Source: Elusimicrobiota bacterium (GTDB taxonomy: Bacteria; Elusimicrobiota; Elusimicrobia; FEN-1173). From it: DNA of 55,702 bases. The stretch spans positions 1 to 55,702 of the forward strand of contig JAEURZ010000019.1 of assembly GCA_016788905.1 (NCBI GenBank). The letters run 5' to 3'. The translations under genes were made by a program, and so were the position numbers. This document shows, piece after piece, positions 16,901 through 22,163 of this stretch. The notes below the pieces were generated by a model. That model made no database searches and was not told the origin of the DNA. It worked only from the letters and a program-made list of their open reading frames with translations. The number at the start of each line of letters is the position of its first letter. Within the stretch, counting starts at the first letter, position 1.

Positions 16901-19352
16901 AAGCCAACCGTCGCCCCCAACCAAAAACGGCGCCCCGATTTGACACTGCCTCAGAAACCTTTTGGACAAAACGTTGGGTAGCAACGGGAACCACGGTCTC
17001 CCCCATTTGGTGGACCATCTCGGCGCCTTGTTGGGAAGCGGGAATAATGGAAGAATTCAGGCTGTCTGGAAGACCTTGAATGGCCTGAATCGCCTCCATT
17101 CTCAGCTGAGCAACGGTTTGGGATCCACTAGCTTCCGCAAGAGCTTGAAAAGATTTTAAGAAGGTCGCCCACGCCTGCCCCAACCCCTGAGCCGCCAGTA
17201 ACCCCGCCAACTTTTTGTTGAGACTAACCGCATCCTTTTGATTCAGGTTATCCTCCCGCATCCATTGGATGGTGGAATCTTTACCCAGGGAACCCGCCAC
17301 CACAAAAAGTTCTTCGCCGTACCGACCAAAAATGACCACCTGGAGTTCGCCGTTGGCGTCTTTTAATGATAGAACGCGATCGAACTTCAGGGGAACCCCC
17401 TGGGCTTCCAAAAGAGCCTTATTCGCTTGCAAAAGCGATAGATGTTTCTCTTGATCAACCTTTGACAATCCGGATAACTTGATGAAAGAGAGGAGGAAAT
17501 TTTCCGTCATCATCCGGGCCGTCAGTTCCTGTTTAAGAGGGAGAGAACCCGCCGGGTTGAAAACCGCCAGGTTGGCTTCACGGGCAGAGTTTGAAAAAGC
17601 GTTAGGCGCCTGAGAAATGGTCAGTTCGTCGGAAGATCGGTGGGACTCTGTGTCAAAGCTGGGCTGGACCACCGCGTAAGAAGTCCCGGATTGACGCAGA
17701 AGCCGCGTGAGACCCGGCGTATGAAACCCACCCGCAATCAGAACGCCTCGTTTTGCGCCTGTCCGTTCCATATCCGCCAGTGCGTTGTTGACCAAAGTCA
17801 TATCCCGGTCCAAGGCCAGTTCATAAAAAGCACGCACTTTCGGGAGATGCCGCGTCCAAGCAAGAGATTCAGGAATCGTCCCATCCACCCCCACCCTCTC
17901 CCGTCCTTCGGACACCCTCTCCCGCGAGCGGGAGAGGGATGGGGAGAGGGTGGGGGTGAGGTTCGAGCTTGAATTCAAGCGGGCCGATGAACCTTGGGTT
18001 AAGAAACCCAACCGGGATTCCTGTTCCGTCACATATTTTTCAATTTCCACCCAATCCAGGGGCCCCTCTTGTCGAAACGCGGCGTATTGGTCCGGGGTCA
18101 TCTCCTGTTTCCAGAGCAGTCGTTCCAGCGAAACCCGACGGTCGGTGTTCACCAGGCGCCACACGTGATCGTCTCCGGAAAACTTTTCCAAGAGCCGGCC
18201 GCGCCATTGTTCAGCCTCCACTAAAAGCTTGTCGTGTTGAAGGGAATCCGCAAGTTTGAGGTACCCCACATAGTTTTGAAGTTCCCGAGTGGGGAGGTCC
18301 TGGCCCTGACGTTTAAGCTGGTCGGCTACGTCCAAAAACGCCTGGTAGAAATCCTTCTGTTTCATCCGACCGTCCCGAACCTCCACGGCCTTAGCCACCA
18401 AATTTTTTCCCGCGTCCAGAGAAAGAGAGCCCACCATTTTCTGCACCAGGATGTCCCGCTCCACCGCGAGGCGCCGCGGATCCATTTCGCGCTCTCTTTT
18501 CGTTAAGAGGAGAAGCGCGTCCACATTGGGGTATTCCCCGGCACGAAAACTTCCCGGGGCCAGTGCGGCCAACGCTTGGACATAGTCGACGAACGAAAGG
18601 GTTTGGTTGGTGTACGCCTGAAACGGTTTGTCCAAAGCCAGGAGAGCTGGGGGGTAAATTTTGGCCTTAAGGAGGCCCAACCGAGACTGAATCCGCCCGA
18701 TATGCACCGCCGCGGTGGCCCGAGCCTGAGCGGTTTCGTGTCGGGCCGCCAGGTTCTTATTAAACAGGTCCACGTTCTCCACCCCGTGTAGCCGAAAACT
18801 TCCGGAGGAAGAAACAATCGCGCGGAACTCCTCGCCGGTCAGATCCCCCTGGCGAAGATGGGCGTGGGCCACACGTTCTTTGATGTCCTCAAAGGGAAAT
18901 GCCGACAACCAATCGATATTCGCAGGGCCCGTGCCCCCTTCTTGATAAACAGGCACCGCCTCCGTCCCGGACCATCCGGCACGGAAAAGCCCCTCCAAAA
19001 CTTTGGACGCGTTGTACTGGGCCCCGTAAACCCCGTGGGCGTCCTGGAGGTGAAGAAGAACCGGGGCCGTTGGGTTGGCCGTGTGGGTTTCCACCACCAT
19101 GCCCAACTTCGACGGAAGACGATAGGCCCCCAGGATGGGGTTAAGGGATTCTTTTGGCCATGAAATAGTGGAGAGAAGTTGGCGGACATCCCCTTGCCCG
19201 GGGAGTGGAATTGTTTGTTCGCGCGCCGCGTGGCGTTCCGCCCAAAAATTAGCTTCCGCAAAGGGCGAGCCCACCGTCGAGAAAAAGAAAGCCGCTGTCA
19301 CCGAGCCCGCGACAAATTTTTTGAGAAAATCTGACGACAGCCGAATGTGCAT
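1953..19352 (-). CDS. Giant 5,799-residue multidomain envelope protein with GT84-like glycosyltransferase core
   Basis: One uninterrupted frame; ATG preceded by AAGGGG. Order by approximate residue: signal anchor (10-30); ChaN/EreA-like domain (95-560) with HLQDAHGVYG at 101 and GGFHTPG near 538, interrupted at 465-489 by an in-frame palindromic repeat; membrane segments (about 810-890); LysM-like domain (905-965, ENGDRVWSIA then PGQHL); Pro/Ser-rich linker (990-1085); membrane segment (1091-1118); helical stretch; membrane pair (1337-1414); glycosyltransferase region (1650-2220) with VLDDKN near 1965, SHDWQES at 2072 and RWLRGDIQ at 2201; membrane segments (2235-2480); long helical region (2585-4310); membrane segments (4336-4384); two beta-rich domains (4385-4735 and 4800-5110) around membrane segments (4737-4800); DUF218 domain (5187-5325); membrane/Gly-Val-rich segments (5434-5580); C-terminal domain. 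SHD-E and RWxRGDxQ match cyclic beta-1,2-glucan synthase (NdvB, GT84) signatures as I know them. The inferred role is synthesis or export of a cell-surface glycan at the inner membrane. No GH94 phosphorylase domain was recognised. Confidence 0.8.
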   Translation of the reverse strand: MHIRLSSDFLKKFVAGSVTAAFFFSTVGSPFAEANFWAERHAAREQTIPLPGQGDVRQLLSTISWPKESLNPILGAYRLPSKLGMVVETHTANPTAPVLLHLQDAHGVYGAQYNASKVLEGLFRAGWSGTEAVPVYQEGGTGPANIDWLSAFPFEDIKERVAHAHLRQGDLTGEEFRAIVSSSGSFRLHGVENVDLFNKNLAARHETAQARATAAVHIGRIQSRLGLLKAKIYPPALLALDKPFQAYTNQTLSFVDYVQALAALAPGSFRAGEYPNVDALLLLTKREREMDPRRLAVERDILVQKMVGSLSLDAGKNLVAKAVEVRDGRMKQKDFYQAFLDVADQLKRQGQDLPTRELQNYVGYLKLADSLQHDKLLVEAEQWRGRLLEKFSGDDHVWRLVNTDRRVSLERLLWKQEMTPDQYAAFRQEGPLDWVEIEKYVTEQESRLGFLTQGSSARLNSSSNLTPTLSPSLSRSRERVSEGRERVGVDGTIPESLAWTRHLPKVRAFYELALDRDMTLVNNALADMERTGAKRGVLIAGGFHTPGLTRLLRQSGTSYAVVQPSFDTESHRSSDELTISQAPNAFSNSAREANLAVFNPAGSLPLKQELTARMMTENFLLSFIKLSGLSKVDQEKHLSLLQANKALLEAQGVPLKFDRVLSLKDANGELQVVIFGRYGEELFVVAGSLGKDSTIQWMREDNLNQKDAVSLNKKLAGLLAAQGLGQAWATFLKSFQALAEASGSQTVAQLRMEAIQAIQGLPDSLNSSIIPASQQGAEMVHQMGETVVPVATQRFVQKVSEAVSNRGAVFGWGRRLALSGSIGLSSFIASLTIQKQKWAEFWFKGLKSFVVPIFLSLPFYEMRQVVRGQGSVARQNLKGWRQYILPVLLAFSIVLPATVLQTAEAAQLIDNGAYVLVENGDRVWSIARDDLKSGGAAKVTNRMVAERVEQYVSENPGIDLAKIFPGQHLQRPDNAGGGAAAVKVSVENGAYVLSPAPETPPIESPQVAAPSSPAEAPSAVPSPAATLSVSVVEPVAPVPTISPDSAPSALPPAVPAVKTSEPEGVSSPPLSSGNEEPVASEVPTLSAGGNTTNPPVVLAAWLAGLFGGIGGLISIVRRRNASKTPQSLAQKIADELKKGPRTFPVRWWTPVLRQYLYWTRQDFRALRKEWRDLAKQNNPDAMKKRRELVEEIEAKKASIFPRYNNYGSHGRLISYIGIFEIKRRTRQAEKANPELAELSARLKEVKAQLKTLGNRDETVLEDSSRSAFAHLREEREAIERSILNLRIGIQRNILNAFLEEFDRFEPEVLGGQDELRDQREVMWRAARRTYEFYQDKLIPQGVIASTTAIFFLSSAKILRVGFAFLFLFSVFFFPSPVLVVVSWVVLFPLLYSVTKTVVLPMLVTFLMFLSVFFDSLAPQGHRRVEFLSFVRQFYADHGRPYAFSIEVPKMSGNPLDPFIKDDVIVPFFSLHGNDLKTLKTEHDFSGNPWSAVSLPPQFTDSQKDSLTRFVQLKFWSGFRLHVRVEFFEKKDREGKSLGMYMKVFPDDGPVVDNLSRSLNKVAGRRLGIHSLSDLDIVAGSHVDIHVLDFGASAKDLSSAREALGDILKSDYNLAIEDSQIIRMGEKILDEGEAVPALTLRFQVERDYAGEIRQNMDMTTRYLDTFHLEADVWAAYRRRDMDALAQTLRDSGDAFSVSFVMPSNTNYLPLIPYEMELIQNLQAEADQRFGPGRVRFLYLSQGIEWMDQSAIDREGWKKKLNDQDPIASLDSKTFTLFAQGGERDHFRLTSEGIVHTHTTAGGARSVETLSRGEAIQQIRRLRETTDLVIPWKTAGWGKKLGNVAGLEWLKMGFTRPPAYTNPVAHENFTNPDAPIFPRANVFAGDLLGYFGGAVRVRQVDGGEITYTIRPSAWGVVDREVGGHKEQLSLADANKMLAVHMADPYTDRFFDNNGQDLYPNDLSLVLDDKNSIVEGAVEAVISTAEHPENYGVVGFNPMISVDAPMTTRGGRIGGSVTSVFLNSLDEARRIHNKSQALFMANLFGGMSPMYGKLAKRAEYGRAFLNEFIVVSRALSHDWQESIFSFVESVYGALTFRFELVNQTPREDGEDRSITYTYRMRQGSRTDFVQMEFGRLGIWSADVLEAKVSLLGPDGNFHEWRTFSVPAEESPQDAMRRVSRYLSGAFEITERDLLTRTGAMERDFRWLRGDIQMFLTTTPYDHDALPPAHQFHRMGIDFRLFGDARFLGIVVFLVGLAFFMDQAFLVNAMLAAGLLGFVMIGVAGQGLFLYPTIYDVLRVTMVQHSTPKFRRVARWGHSLVRTVWNFALFIPKVLLSTLMSLDIAIKRSSFVPRSWAEELKSLPSVWKTSTSRAVREMLGFRLKEVWKEETQKMNLPFLGGMAFLVFSSIVAAGNAFMAVLWPMGPMPLLASQGVGWYLGHLSGVPFRVTNRRTKIIQTIKVYGVAFFVASLIFLSPVNYVRTYFDTESLRPPPPAELVTTQMASPLTRPPPLLSGIPVFKNVVPALEIEKLNSILTVAPRVHQPARNIGAGIPITIVSSPDHFTLTSQPDPRPRLPMVTTQGYTSFQADPVNSLALLEKPKLTESQTEKLAYLLSQLDRMNSSAVKKQNLGIYGGSTALLTLVPGLGNIFKAADWATYANVLATMDYPWMKEPMVAKYWAQTALLMDLNAEEKPGEERAVKSMKEIADLLLWTKVKDVWDVDYTPFVEAGRTLKDPRNGTVLLSEEDYRSLADRVSGSMDKYELISAAVLNLHYGMGVPLDEIDGARVWHFIRLSHELETAWNAAVPNANITPMEFLPRPVSKLMRVVGNITFFLPIQIPVLSDLRLEMIPMIGAFYQEPGGMREFFTQLLKKNEADLRASSGENYVAEFLKRVGADYIRVHLESKPYPALETLVRERMVRDMAKLHKTPSDKDIRLAYLQTEYNLGRIALFNRNGVEATDPARIRQAALKVAAHLTDVQSIAQMEAPVVYARYMKFEPGILEVEGILRYLLENDSAKSREYNRIFLDGLRTAESIRRGLDRDGGRLSPAYIDYVMSLFPAETTRGMTDAAKEYNALRDLAMLSLNLGINHVLTPDGQPYTPQEIMRELLLVKKRVADYRLPDKPGILASHLLHWLKTKSDHPEVTEKQYWDENQLPILADWAKWSASPALLKTLQADPSWAVFSNKVNGEIEKAMGITIRDADVRQFNAIKSVAQLVDATLRAFPHLQKRYSKDPAFAAKLILAMAQRSIAYDTYFATLPQLPSSAVGFKEFFVVAGYEVNGMNGTFDPGSGFAREVKGFVLQPINDLWNAGLYETLPPAFVNTLRIRMAASQRAAGATRVTIKPEDLKFQSLRAYYELADAALYNVQAPKPLGAYGPSHLRQIREAGKILMGHIAAIYQQAEDLPGVRDYIEKESGILENEAIQIFLLEKKSTEANKFDVGSYMGHSRVVFKKLEQILQSEAGITKTPEFSHYRAIRVELLSESSRERMTERGKDFLALRSLANLIVNAEFNDMRKDGPLADRSLSPQGWMAQFVDTWDHFAQGAKYSADGGQTYRFVPYREEGFVDMVALFKQKWGYAEFWKEYFYPRLRQVEFLMDQKDFQSYIKSPGGEGPRFLEIINEDIRSKSGIFFQAGHPIHTFNGVMGISEMMLDALKKFPGYPVQYKTIAERYLAYHHLFYVEKKFQNLPFDKEGFIESLVTGGYVFGSQGGQFKDEIRIMRLKDVNGLMGTKLLAPETKFQGKPLREQLETIIKQESVVPVGVPVEVLNFFIFQKIAGIAQTYSMLTGLPEADSNQPTLNLKADLPQIEQAMKALVYVHSEIRRKTEAGVDVYPKLRPIFEILGENEKWVGRMHELGIMEEGRFYELFSGYIDVLEASYDELKGTFLSPEELTHGARYAGELGNYLKTLRENLRKDASIIESRLVVRKPKNTDSVVNPENDEGDGGPEARLIFVRPEIDASQYILDTGFITAHILKQMVERIDEGGEPVFKGLTTQGLLSLYAKTQTHLKTKHYKDALIRVQSLNDAMEIGQLNGLINNYALKFAIIDYFVFSSDGNPEIARFLAEHDVHSIEQFIDRFYKNLQFIRNIPELSKALDELRTANEYSAEGVEFSYAMMLTLNDKISPEFMERFSKHIPNILRDYSDYLTREGGSALKFRIDSAVVLYEALAREMAETRLVGRPLGDLGDRIEVKQKRVNSPWMSRTIVKAVYGSLFGIYLDERVPADKDVLDQWEKKARSMSFSQIVEDLLAAPTIRGEVNPYKDEIRQVEEAIALLIKERTAADREGRITQVEGYTIQIDQLKKNLASLNEKKDYLLLVAKSLEKSYVSGIDERNDGYREILLLAALLGMGFGLRAFRRGEGKVLFPASVALASGLVAFYIVNPNVLVADVTNPKLLADWRSVVSEVPYAFKPFTAPHVLFDAGGYQVYVKGSDERPVHQILYNGYVISQMDLEKGSYTLFPPPVPGGAGVQYPLSEGPPILLGGYFHEVPGKASEYVHGGRLSDIRYSIDASGKLLLQATVQDPKGLLTMKDYTMTFAYEDGRTVANVGGTWVASQNLDLDYMKPMGQVSSISTTRSVAEAEIRPYVSESLQITSARGDVVRDLSLSDLPPGVLGTSTNLLESPLGEVTLSGSRRHNSPAVTITVNGVEVSSAEGAVYPARMGATYTLEPLLFPQSPNVAVAPLLESDGKTNFALPKGSSVHVNYSVSSVSPDGPLPPGITQTQPTADVVSPPVSAPQTSFFWQSVLLGLGVAGLMAWRWNIFKRKNKQNNTPGKILPGLLLSFVLGGLLTFGNVPGALALSSRSDSVSVAAKTTEVAPRETVLLNEEGWRVRGISDSHTEIPPMQTPWGSFSELLISLNAEYTFNVRGNGFLQSIPPGMDPGTEWVTPGYWSEGRYHHGTPISEIKEISLNGQGGLTLTGVLTDGVGNWTADDFRIQFYAREGAPLMDVAFTAIARKPFKFDPVRIKNHEAFKAGQFVSMNIRGDSQGDVVLYAGSPSTLIKGDLGVQERMLFENPRPLGPGRLLSLEIDRPEVKRYNPTTFIFLSNNMNPNDFVPQGFVQRSRNPKIKNANVWISANVQPETYTPGQVIGRFEYTLGATPIKMFGPDGPKILGIKTDRPIAPTPKAPVKKDPGFIRRLLKWFGFSSKRRGSGVPGHGKSVEDRNRLNEAASAFFDQLNRGSDMAGQPPTAFLVLGNPFPQAVRDFAARWKEEFQGIPIVLAGGRGAGTAGLLAAITKHYSVDENQIALQLTQTLRDSVRKANPIDAESLTEADLLRFVLQKEGIPDDVIRQESKASSNLEENFDNTSGQLALLGLGIGTPRVGVVTGAPMRLRVGAVVAGLKTKLNLPYGPVVMDVGPQDLDSMTDEELLPLIKGRAGEQWNEGIGWKTALNRPLTSEERILESQLEMARQKLSDELKLYEATRNIPPQAQSILGTSLVLFLFAHLAAGVGLPFGSLVLYGLSFAAMFFGIRVFSVGPFRPGVVLGRELQGMKTGFMRLTQSGINFGSWAAEQILKTPALLVAIVLGVVGVAGAAGVVGAGVVGSVGVGTSGSLSSVGVPVLLAMTLAAVPIRAGVAITPFRYNIPPYLPSFERGSGFLAVPGVQATGNALVVDMRKELGLAEGKILLDRLISLSHGVGAGEEAHLHVEFVVNGNPSAADVARVTKAFRELAAQSNLDQVAIDQITVGVVGAAPAVLTARLKELSSSHINVVAPASAVEFWAGLGMPLVVFAAKLLTDLTRVEVDIVYTGAAAQAAVELSNGQLKMEKGQVRLRALSTPLEMIEEEKQKIQVFNQQA
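17888..17956. repeat. Nested palindromic repeat inserted in frame in the giant gene
   Basis: The outer arms, 17888-17902 (CCCCCACCCTCTCCC) and 17942-17956, are perfectly complementary. An inner 11-bp stem, 17915-17925 with 17928-17938, has a 2-nt loop. The element is translated as a Ser/Arg/Glu-rich segment beginning LTPTLSPSLS. Related copies are at 47043-47078 (inner stem plus right arm) and 71-87 (half of the right arm). It behaves as a dispersed repeat that has entered coding sequence without breaking the frame. Confidence 0.75.
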
Positions 19353-19377
19353 GTGTCCCCTTGACTACGGATCAAGC

Positions 19378-19457
19378 TATCCTGCCGTTCAAGAGCCCGC
19401 GCCTACGCTCAAATCTACTATAGAGACCCGGCTTTTTGCCTTAAGAACTTGTAAATC
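19378..19457 (-). promoter_or_regulatory. Conserved 80-nt leader/promoter of the giant gene, copy B
   Basis: This matches 1506-1585 at 77 of 80 positions. It has a -10-like TATAGT at 19417-19422 and the same GGC-AAAAA-GCC hairpin. The identity falls away on both sides, in the spacer to the ATG and beyond the GATTTACAAG edge. A duplicated functional leader is the simplest reading. I considered and did not adopt a c-di-GMP (GEMM) riboswitch call. Confidence 0.55.
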
Positions 19458-19603
19458 TTTTGTAAACTTATTTTTCCCCTACATCCCCCTAAAAACCAAT
19501 GGCTTTCTACCCGGAACAAGGGACTTTGGCCAAAGGGGTCGCTATTGTACAATTATGCAACGTTTCCGCCATTTGGCTTAAAATGAAATTATTTTTTGGT
19601 CGG

Positions 19604-21493
19604 CTATTGGGATATCCACTCCCAGGCGCTTCGGTGTTCGCCATGGGTTTGGACGTAATCGAGGAAAGCTTCGTAAAACCGATGTCGGCCAATGGTTGCG
19701 GAATCCCCCACCACCACGAGCAAGCGGCGCGCCCGGGTCATGGCCACGTTCATTCGGCGGGTATCGGACAGGAACCCCACCTCCCCTTGATCGTTCGATC
19801 GGACGAGGGACAGGAGGATCACCTCTTTTTCCCTGCCCTGAAACCCGTCCACGGTGCCCACTTCCAACCCGGGGGGAACCTGGTGGCGCAGGTGGCGGAC
19901 CTGGGCCGCGTAGGGGCTGATGAGGGCCGCCCAATGGGGTTTGACTCCGGCCTCCGCCAATTCGTTCCACAACTTCAACACCAACCGGGCCTCGCCCTCA
20001 TTCTCACGACTGTCCATGAGCTCGTTCCATGTTTCATTGAAATTGGTCCCCGCGGTGTCCACAAACACCAAGCGAGCGCCCGTGAGCCCGGTGGGAGAAA
20101 CGTGGGGGATGTCCAGGAGAGAATGGTCTTGAACCGATTCGTGGGCCACAAGTTTATTCTCGTAAAACTGGGCCGAGGAAAATCCCATGATCTCTTTGTT
20201 CATACGATACTGAACACGCAAAAGTGTTTGAAGATTTTCCGGCAAATCCGGTTGGAGTCGTTCCATGAGCGTGGTTTTCAGTCCCCGGTCCGCGGCCTCT
20301 TTCGAATGGATGGTGGGCGGCAATTGCAAGGGGTCCCCCGCCATAACCACCTTTTCCGCCAACAGAATCGGAATCCACGAAAGAGGTTCCGTGGCCTGGC
20401 TCGCTTCGTCTAAACAAACCACATCGAACCGTTCTGAATTCAACAGAGCCCCAATCCCTCCGTGAGTCGCTAAAACCACGTCGGCTTTTTGAATGATCCG
20501 TTTCGAAATGGATTTTTCAATCGCCCGGGCTTCTTTCCACAGCGCTTTAATTTCACGCTTCAACGCTTTATCTTCTTCGATGGGAAGTCGGCCTTGCCCG
20601 CGATACCGCTGGACCACCAACCGTTCCCGATCCCGATCCATCAAGCGGATCACCTTCTGGTCCGGATGTTCATCGAGCTGGGCCATCAGCGTGGCGTGAC
20701 GAAGGTTTTCCAAAATTCGCGCCGGATGACCCAAGCGAACCACGTTCAGTCCCGCGTCCAAAAGTTTTTCCAGCATGTTGTCCACGGCAATGTTGGAGGG
20801 GGCGGTGGCCAAAACGGATTTCCCCTTAGCCACGGCCTGACGAATAATCTCCGCCAGCACCGTGGTCTTCCCCGTGCCCGGGGGCCCATGGATGAGGGCA
20901 ATGTCTTGGGCCGCCAGGGCAGAGCGAACGGCGTCCCGCTGAAAATCGTTCAGTCGGTCATTTAAAAAATGGATTTCGGGGAGAGCACCCATAGAAGCCG
21001 ATTCATTCCCCAGAAGGATTTCGCGGAGTTCACCCAGACGGCCGCCTTGGCGAAGGACAATGTCCAGCGCGCGGCGCATGCGTTTGTAGGTGGCGTCGGA
21101 CCCCAAAAGATCGATGCGGCATTTCCCGGAGGGCTCTTCCAACAGTTCTTCATTGAGCGCCACCGTCACCCGGTAATCTTCCACGTGATAGAGGGTTCCC
21201 TCTTTAGAAAATTCACCGTTCAGGAACGTGACGCGAACCAAGTCGCCCTGGTCCATGGCGTGAAAAGGCGAAAGGGTTTCCCCTTGAGCCATGCGGGAAA
21301 GAACCAACAAAGGAAGCCCCCCCACCCCCACGTCTCGCCGTTCGATCGACAACCGGGCCACGGTTTTCCCCAACTGCTCCCGCATCTCCACAGGCCACCG
21401 ATCCAGTTCCCGCTTGTTGTCTTCTTTCTCCGCGTCCCGCTCCATTTCAAGCAGGTCCATGAGAGTATTGAAATGGTTGTCGGGATCAATCAT
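19604..21493 (-). CDS. Superfamily 1 (Upf1/IGHMBP2-like) DNA/RNA helicase
   Basis: The product of about 629 residues has an N-terminal OB/1B-like part and a complete SF1 helicase core: Walker A HGPPGTGKTT near residue 200, motif II CLDEASQATEP, motif III AGDPLQLPPT, motif IV region QYRMNKEI, motif V VDGFQGREKE and motif VI NVAMTRARR. This order is typical of the Upf1-like branch that includes SMUBP2/IGHMBP2 and bacterial relatives, ATP-driven 5'-3' translocases on RNA or DNA. The start at 21493 (MIDPDN) follows the mazF stop by 31 bp. An in-frame codon farther upstream would overlap the toxin gene, and neither start has a strong ribosome-binding site. It is the last gene after the toxin-antitoxin pair and may be co-transcribed with it. 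Its cellular role is unknown. Confidence 0.85.
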   Translation of the reverse strand: MIDPDNHFNTLMDLLEMERDAEKEDNKRELDRWPVEMREQLGKTVARLSIERRDVGVGGLPLLVLSRMAQGETLSPFHAMDQGDLVRVTFLNGEFSKEGTLYHVEDYRVTVALNEELLEEPSGKCRIDLLGSDATYKRMRRALDIVLRQGGRLGELREILLGNESASMGALPEIHFLNDRLNDFQRDAVRSALAAQDIALIHGPPGTGKTTVLAEIIRQAVAKGKSVLATAPSNIAVDNMLEKLLDAGLNVVRLGHPARILENLRHATLMAQLDEHPDQKVIRLMDRDRERLVVQRYRGQGRLPIEEDKALKREIKALWKEARAIEKSISKRIIQKADVVLATHGGIGALLNSERFDVVCLDEASQATEPLSWIPILLAEKVVMAGDPLQLPPTIHSKEAADRGLKTTLMERLQPDLPENLQTLLRVQYRMNKEIMGFSSAQFYENKLVAHESVQDHSLLDIPHVSPTGLTGARLVFVDTAGTNFNETWNELMDSRENEGEARLVLKLWNELAEAGVKPHWAALISPYAAQVRHLRHQVPPGLEVGTVDGFQGREKEVILLSLVRSNDQGEVGFLSDTRRMNVAMTRARRLLVVVGDSATIGRHRFYEAFLDYVQTHGEHRSAWEWISQ

Positions 21494-21524
21494 CGGGGCG
21501 GGAAAGAGGAAAAATATTTCTCGG

Positions 21525-21866
21525 TTAGATAAAATCCATAGCTTTCCGCAGGTTTCGTTCAACCCGGCGAAAATCTGTTGGGGACAACTTTCCAAAAGAT
21601 TGGAGAATCATGGAGGATTTAATGGTTCGGACAATTCCCGTCACGATGGATGGGAAGAGGAGTCCCGCGTCTTCCCAATCCTCAACAAAAGTGTCGCCAA
21701 CGAAAACCCTTTCGGTGTTGCTGGTGATGGCGGCCAAAAGGACTTCCTGCCTACTTTTGTGATACGCCTCCGCGCTAATAACAAGGGCAGGTCTCTTTTT
21801 TGATCCTCCCCCTTGAGCAAAGGAAAATTCAACCAAGACGACCTCTCCCCTATGACATTTTGTCAT
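21525..21866 (-). CDS. mazF: MazF/PemK-family endoribonuclease toxin
   Basis: This 113-residue protein has the PemK/MazF fold: an N-terminal RGEVVLVEF strand, then KKRPALVIS with the family's conserved Arg (R25), then AAITSN with the conserved Thr (T48). Family members cleave mRNA at short sequences. The ATG at 21866 overlaps the antitoxin's last 17 nt (the antitoxin stop is TAG at 21850-21852), a coupling typical of toxin-antitoxin operons. An earlier in-frame ATG at 21884 would lengthen the overlap and is less likely. Target sequence specificity cannot be read from the sequence. Confidence 0.88.
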   Translation of the reverse strand: MTKCHRGEVVLVEFSFAQGGGSKKRPALVISAEAYHKSRQEVLLAAITSNTERVFVGDTFVEDWEDAGLLFPSIVTGIVRTIKSSMILQSFGKLSPTDFRRVERNLRKAMDFI

Positions 21867-22104
21867 AAGCGGCGTCTTTGTCATTGTCCCAAAGGTCCTT
21901 TAGAACGGGGTCATTCGATAGGAAGGAGGAAAGGGAAGAAACGGATTTTTGTTCTGTTTCCCGACTCAGTCGTTCCCGCACACTTTCAAGAACGTATTTC
22001 CGAATCGTCATCCCATGAAGGGCGGCGCACACTTTAATGCGCCGATGTTCTTTGGGATCCACATCCACACTGACTCGTTCTCGTCGCGGTTGAGAAATGG
22101 GCAT
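21850..22104 (-). CDS. Ribbon-helix-helix antitoxin partner of MazF
   Basis: This 84-residue protein has an N-terminal ribbon-helix-helix DNA-binding part (RERVSVDVDPKEHRRIKV, then two helices). Its C-terminal tail, DPVLKDLWDNDKDAAYDKM, resembles the toxin-binding tail common in RHH antitoxins paired with MazF. The start at 22104 (MPISQ) has GGAGG eight nt upstream. The gene has its own strong promoter with an embedded inverted repeat, consistent with autorepression by the toxin-antitoxin complex (inference from the family). Confidence 0.85.
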   Translation of the reverse strand: MPISQPRRERVSVDVDPKEHRRIKVCAALHGMTIRKYVLESVRERLSRETEQKSVSSLSSFLSNDPVLKDLWDNDKDAAYDKMS

Positions 22105-22124
22105 AAGCTGTACCTCCACGGAAG

Positions 22125-22153
22125 ACAATATTACCATTACACAAATGTGTCAA
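22125..22153 (-). promoter_or_regulatory. Toxin-antitoxin promoter with embedded operator
   Basis: On the minus strand TTGACA (22148-22153) is separated by exactly 17 bp from TATTGT (22125-22130). The inverted repeat ACACA-TT-TGTGT (22139-22150) lies across the -35/spacer boundary, where an RHH antitoxin dimer would block polymerase. The predicted start site, about 22118, gives a very short leader ahead of the GGAGG. Confidence 0.7.
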
Positions 22154-22163
22154 GGCACAAAAG

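Noticed and set aside
19499-20413. A 304-codon plus-strand open frame
   Set aside because: It lies opposite the helicase core motifs, which are clearly coding. It is an antisense shadow.
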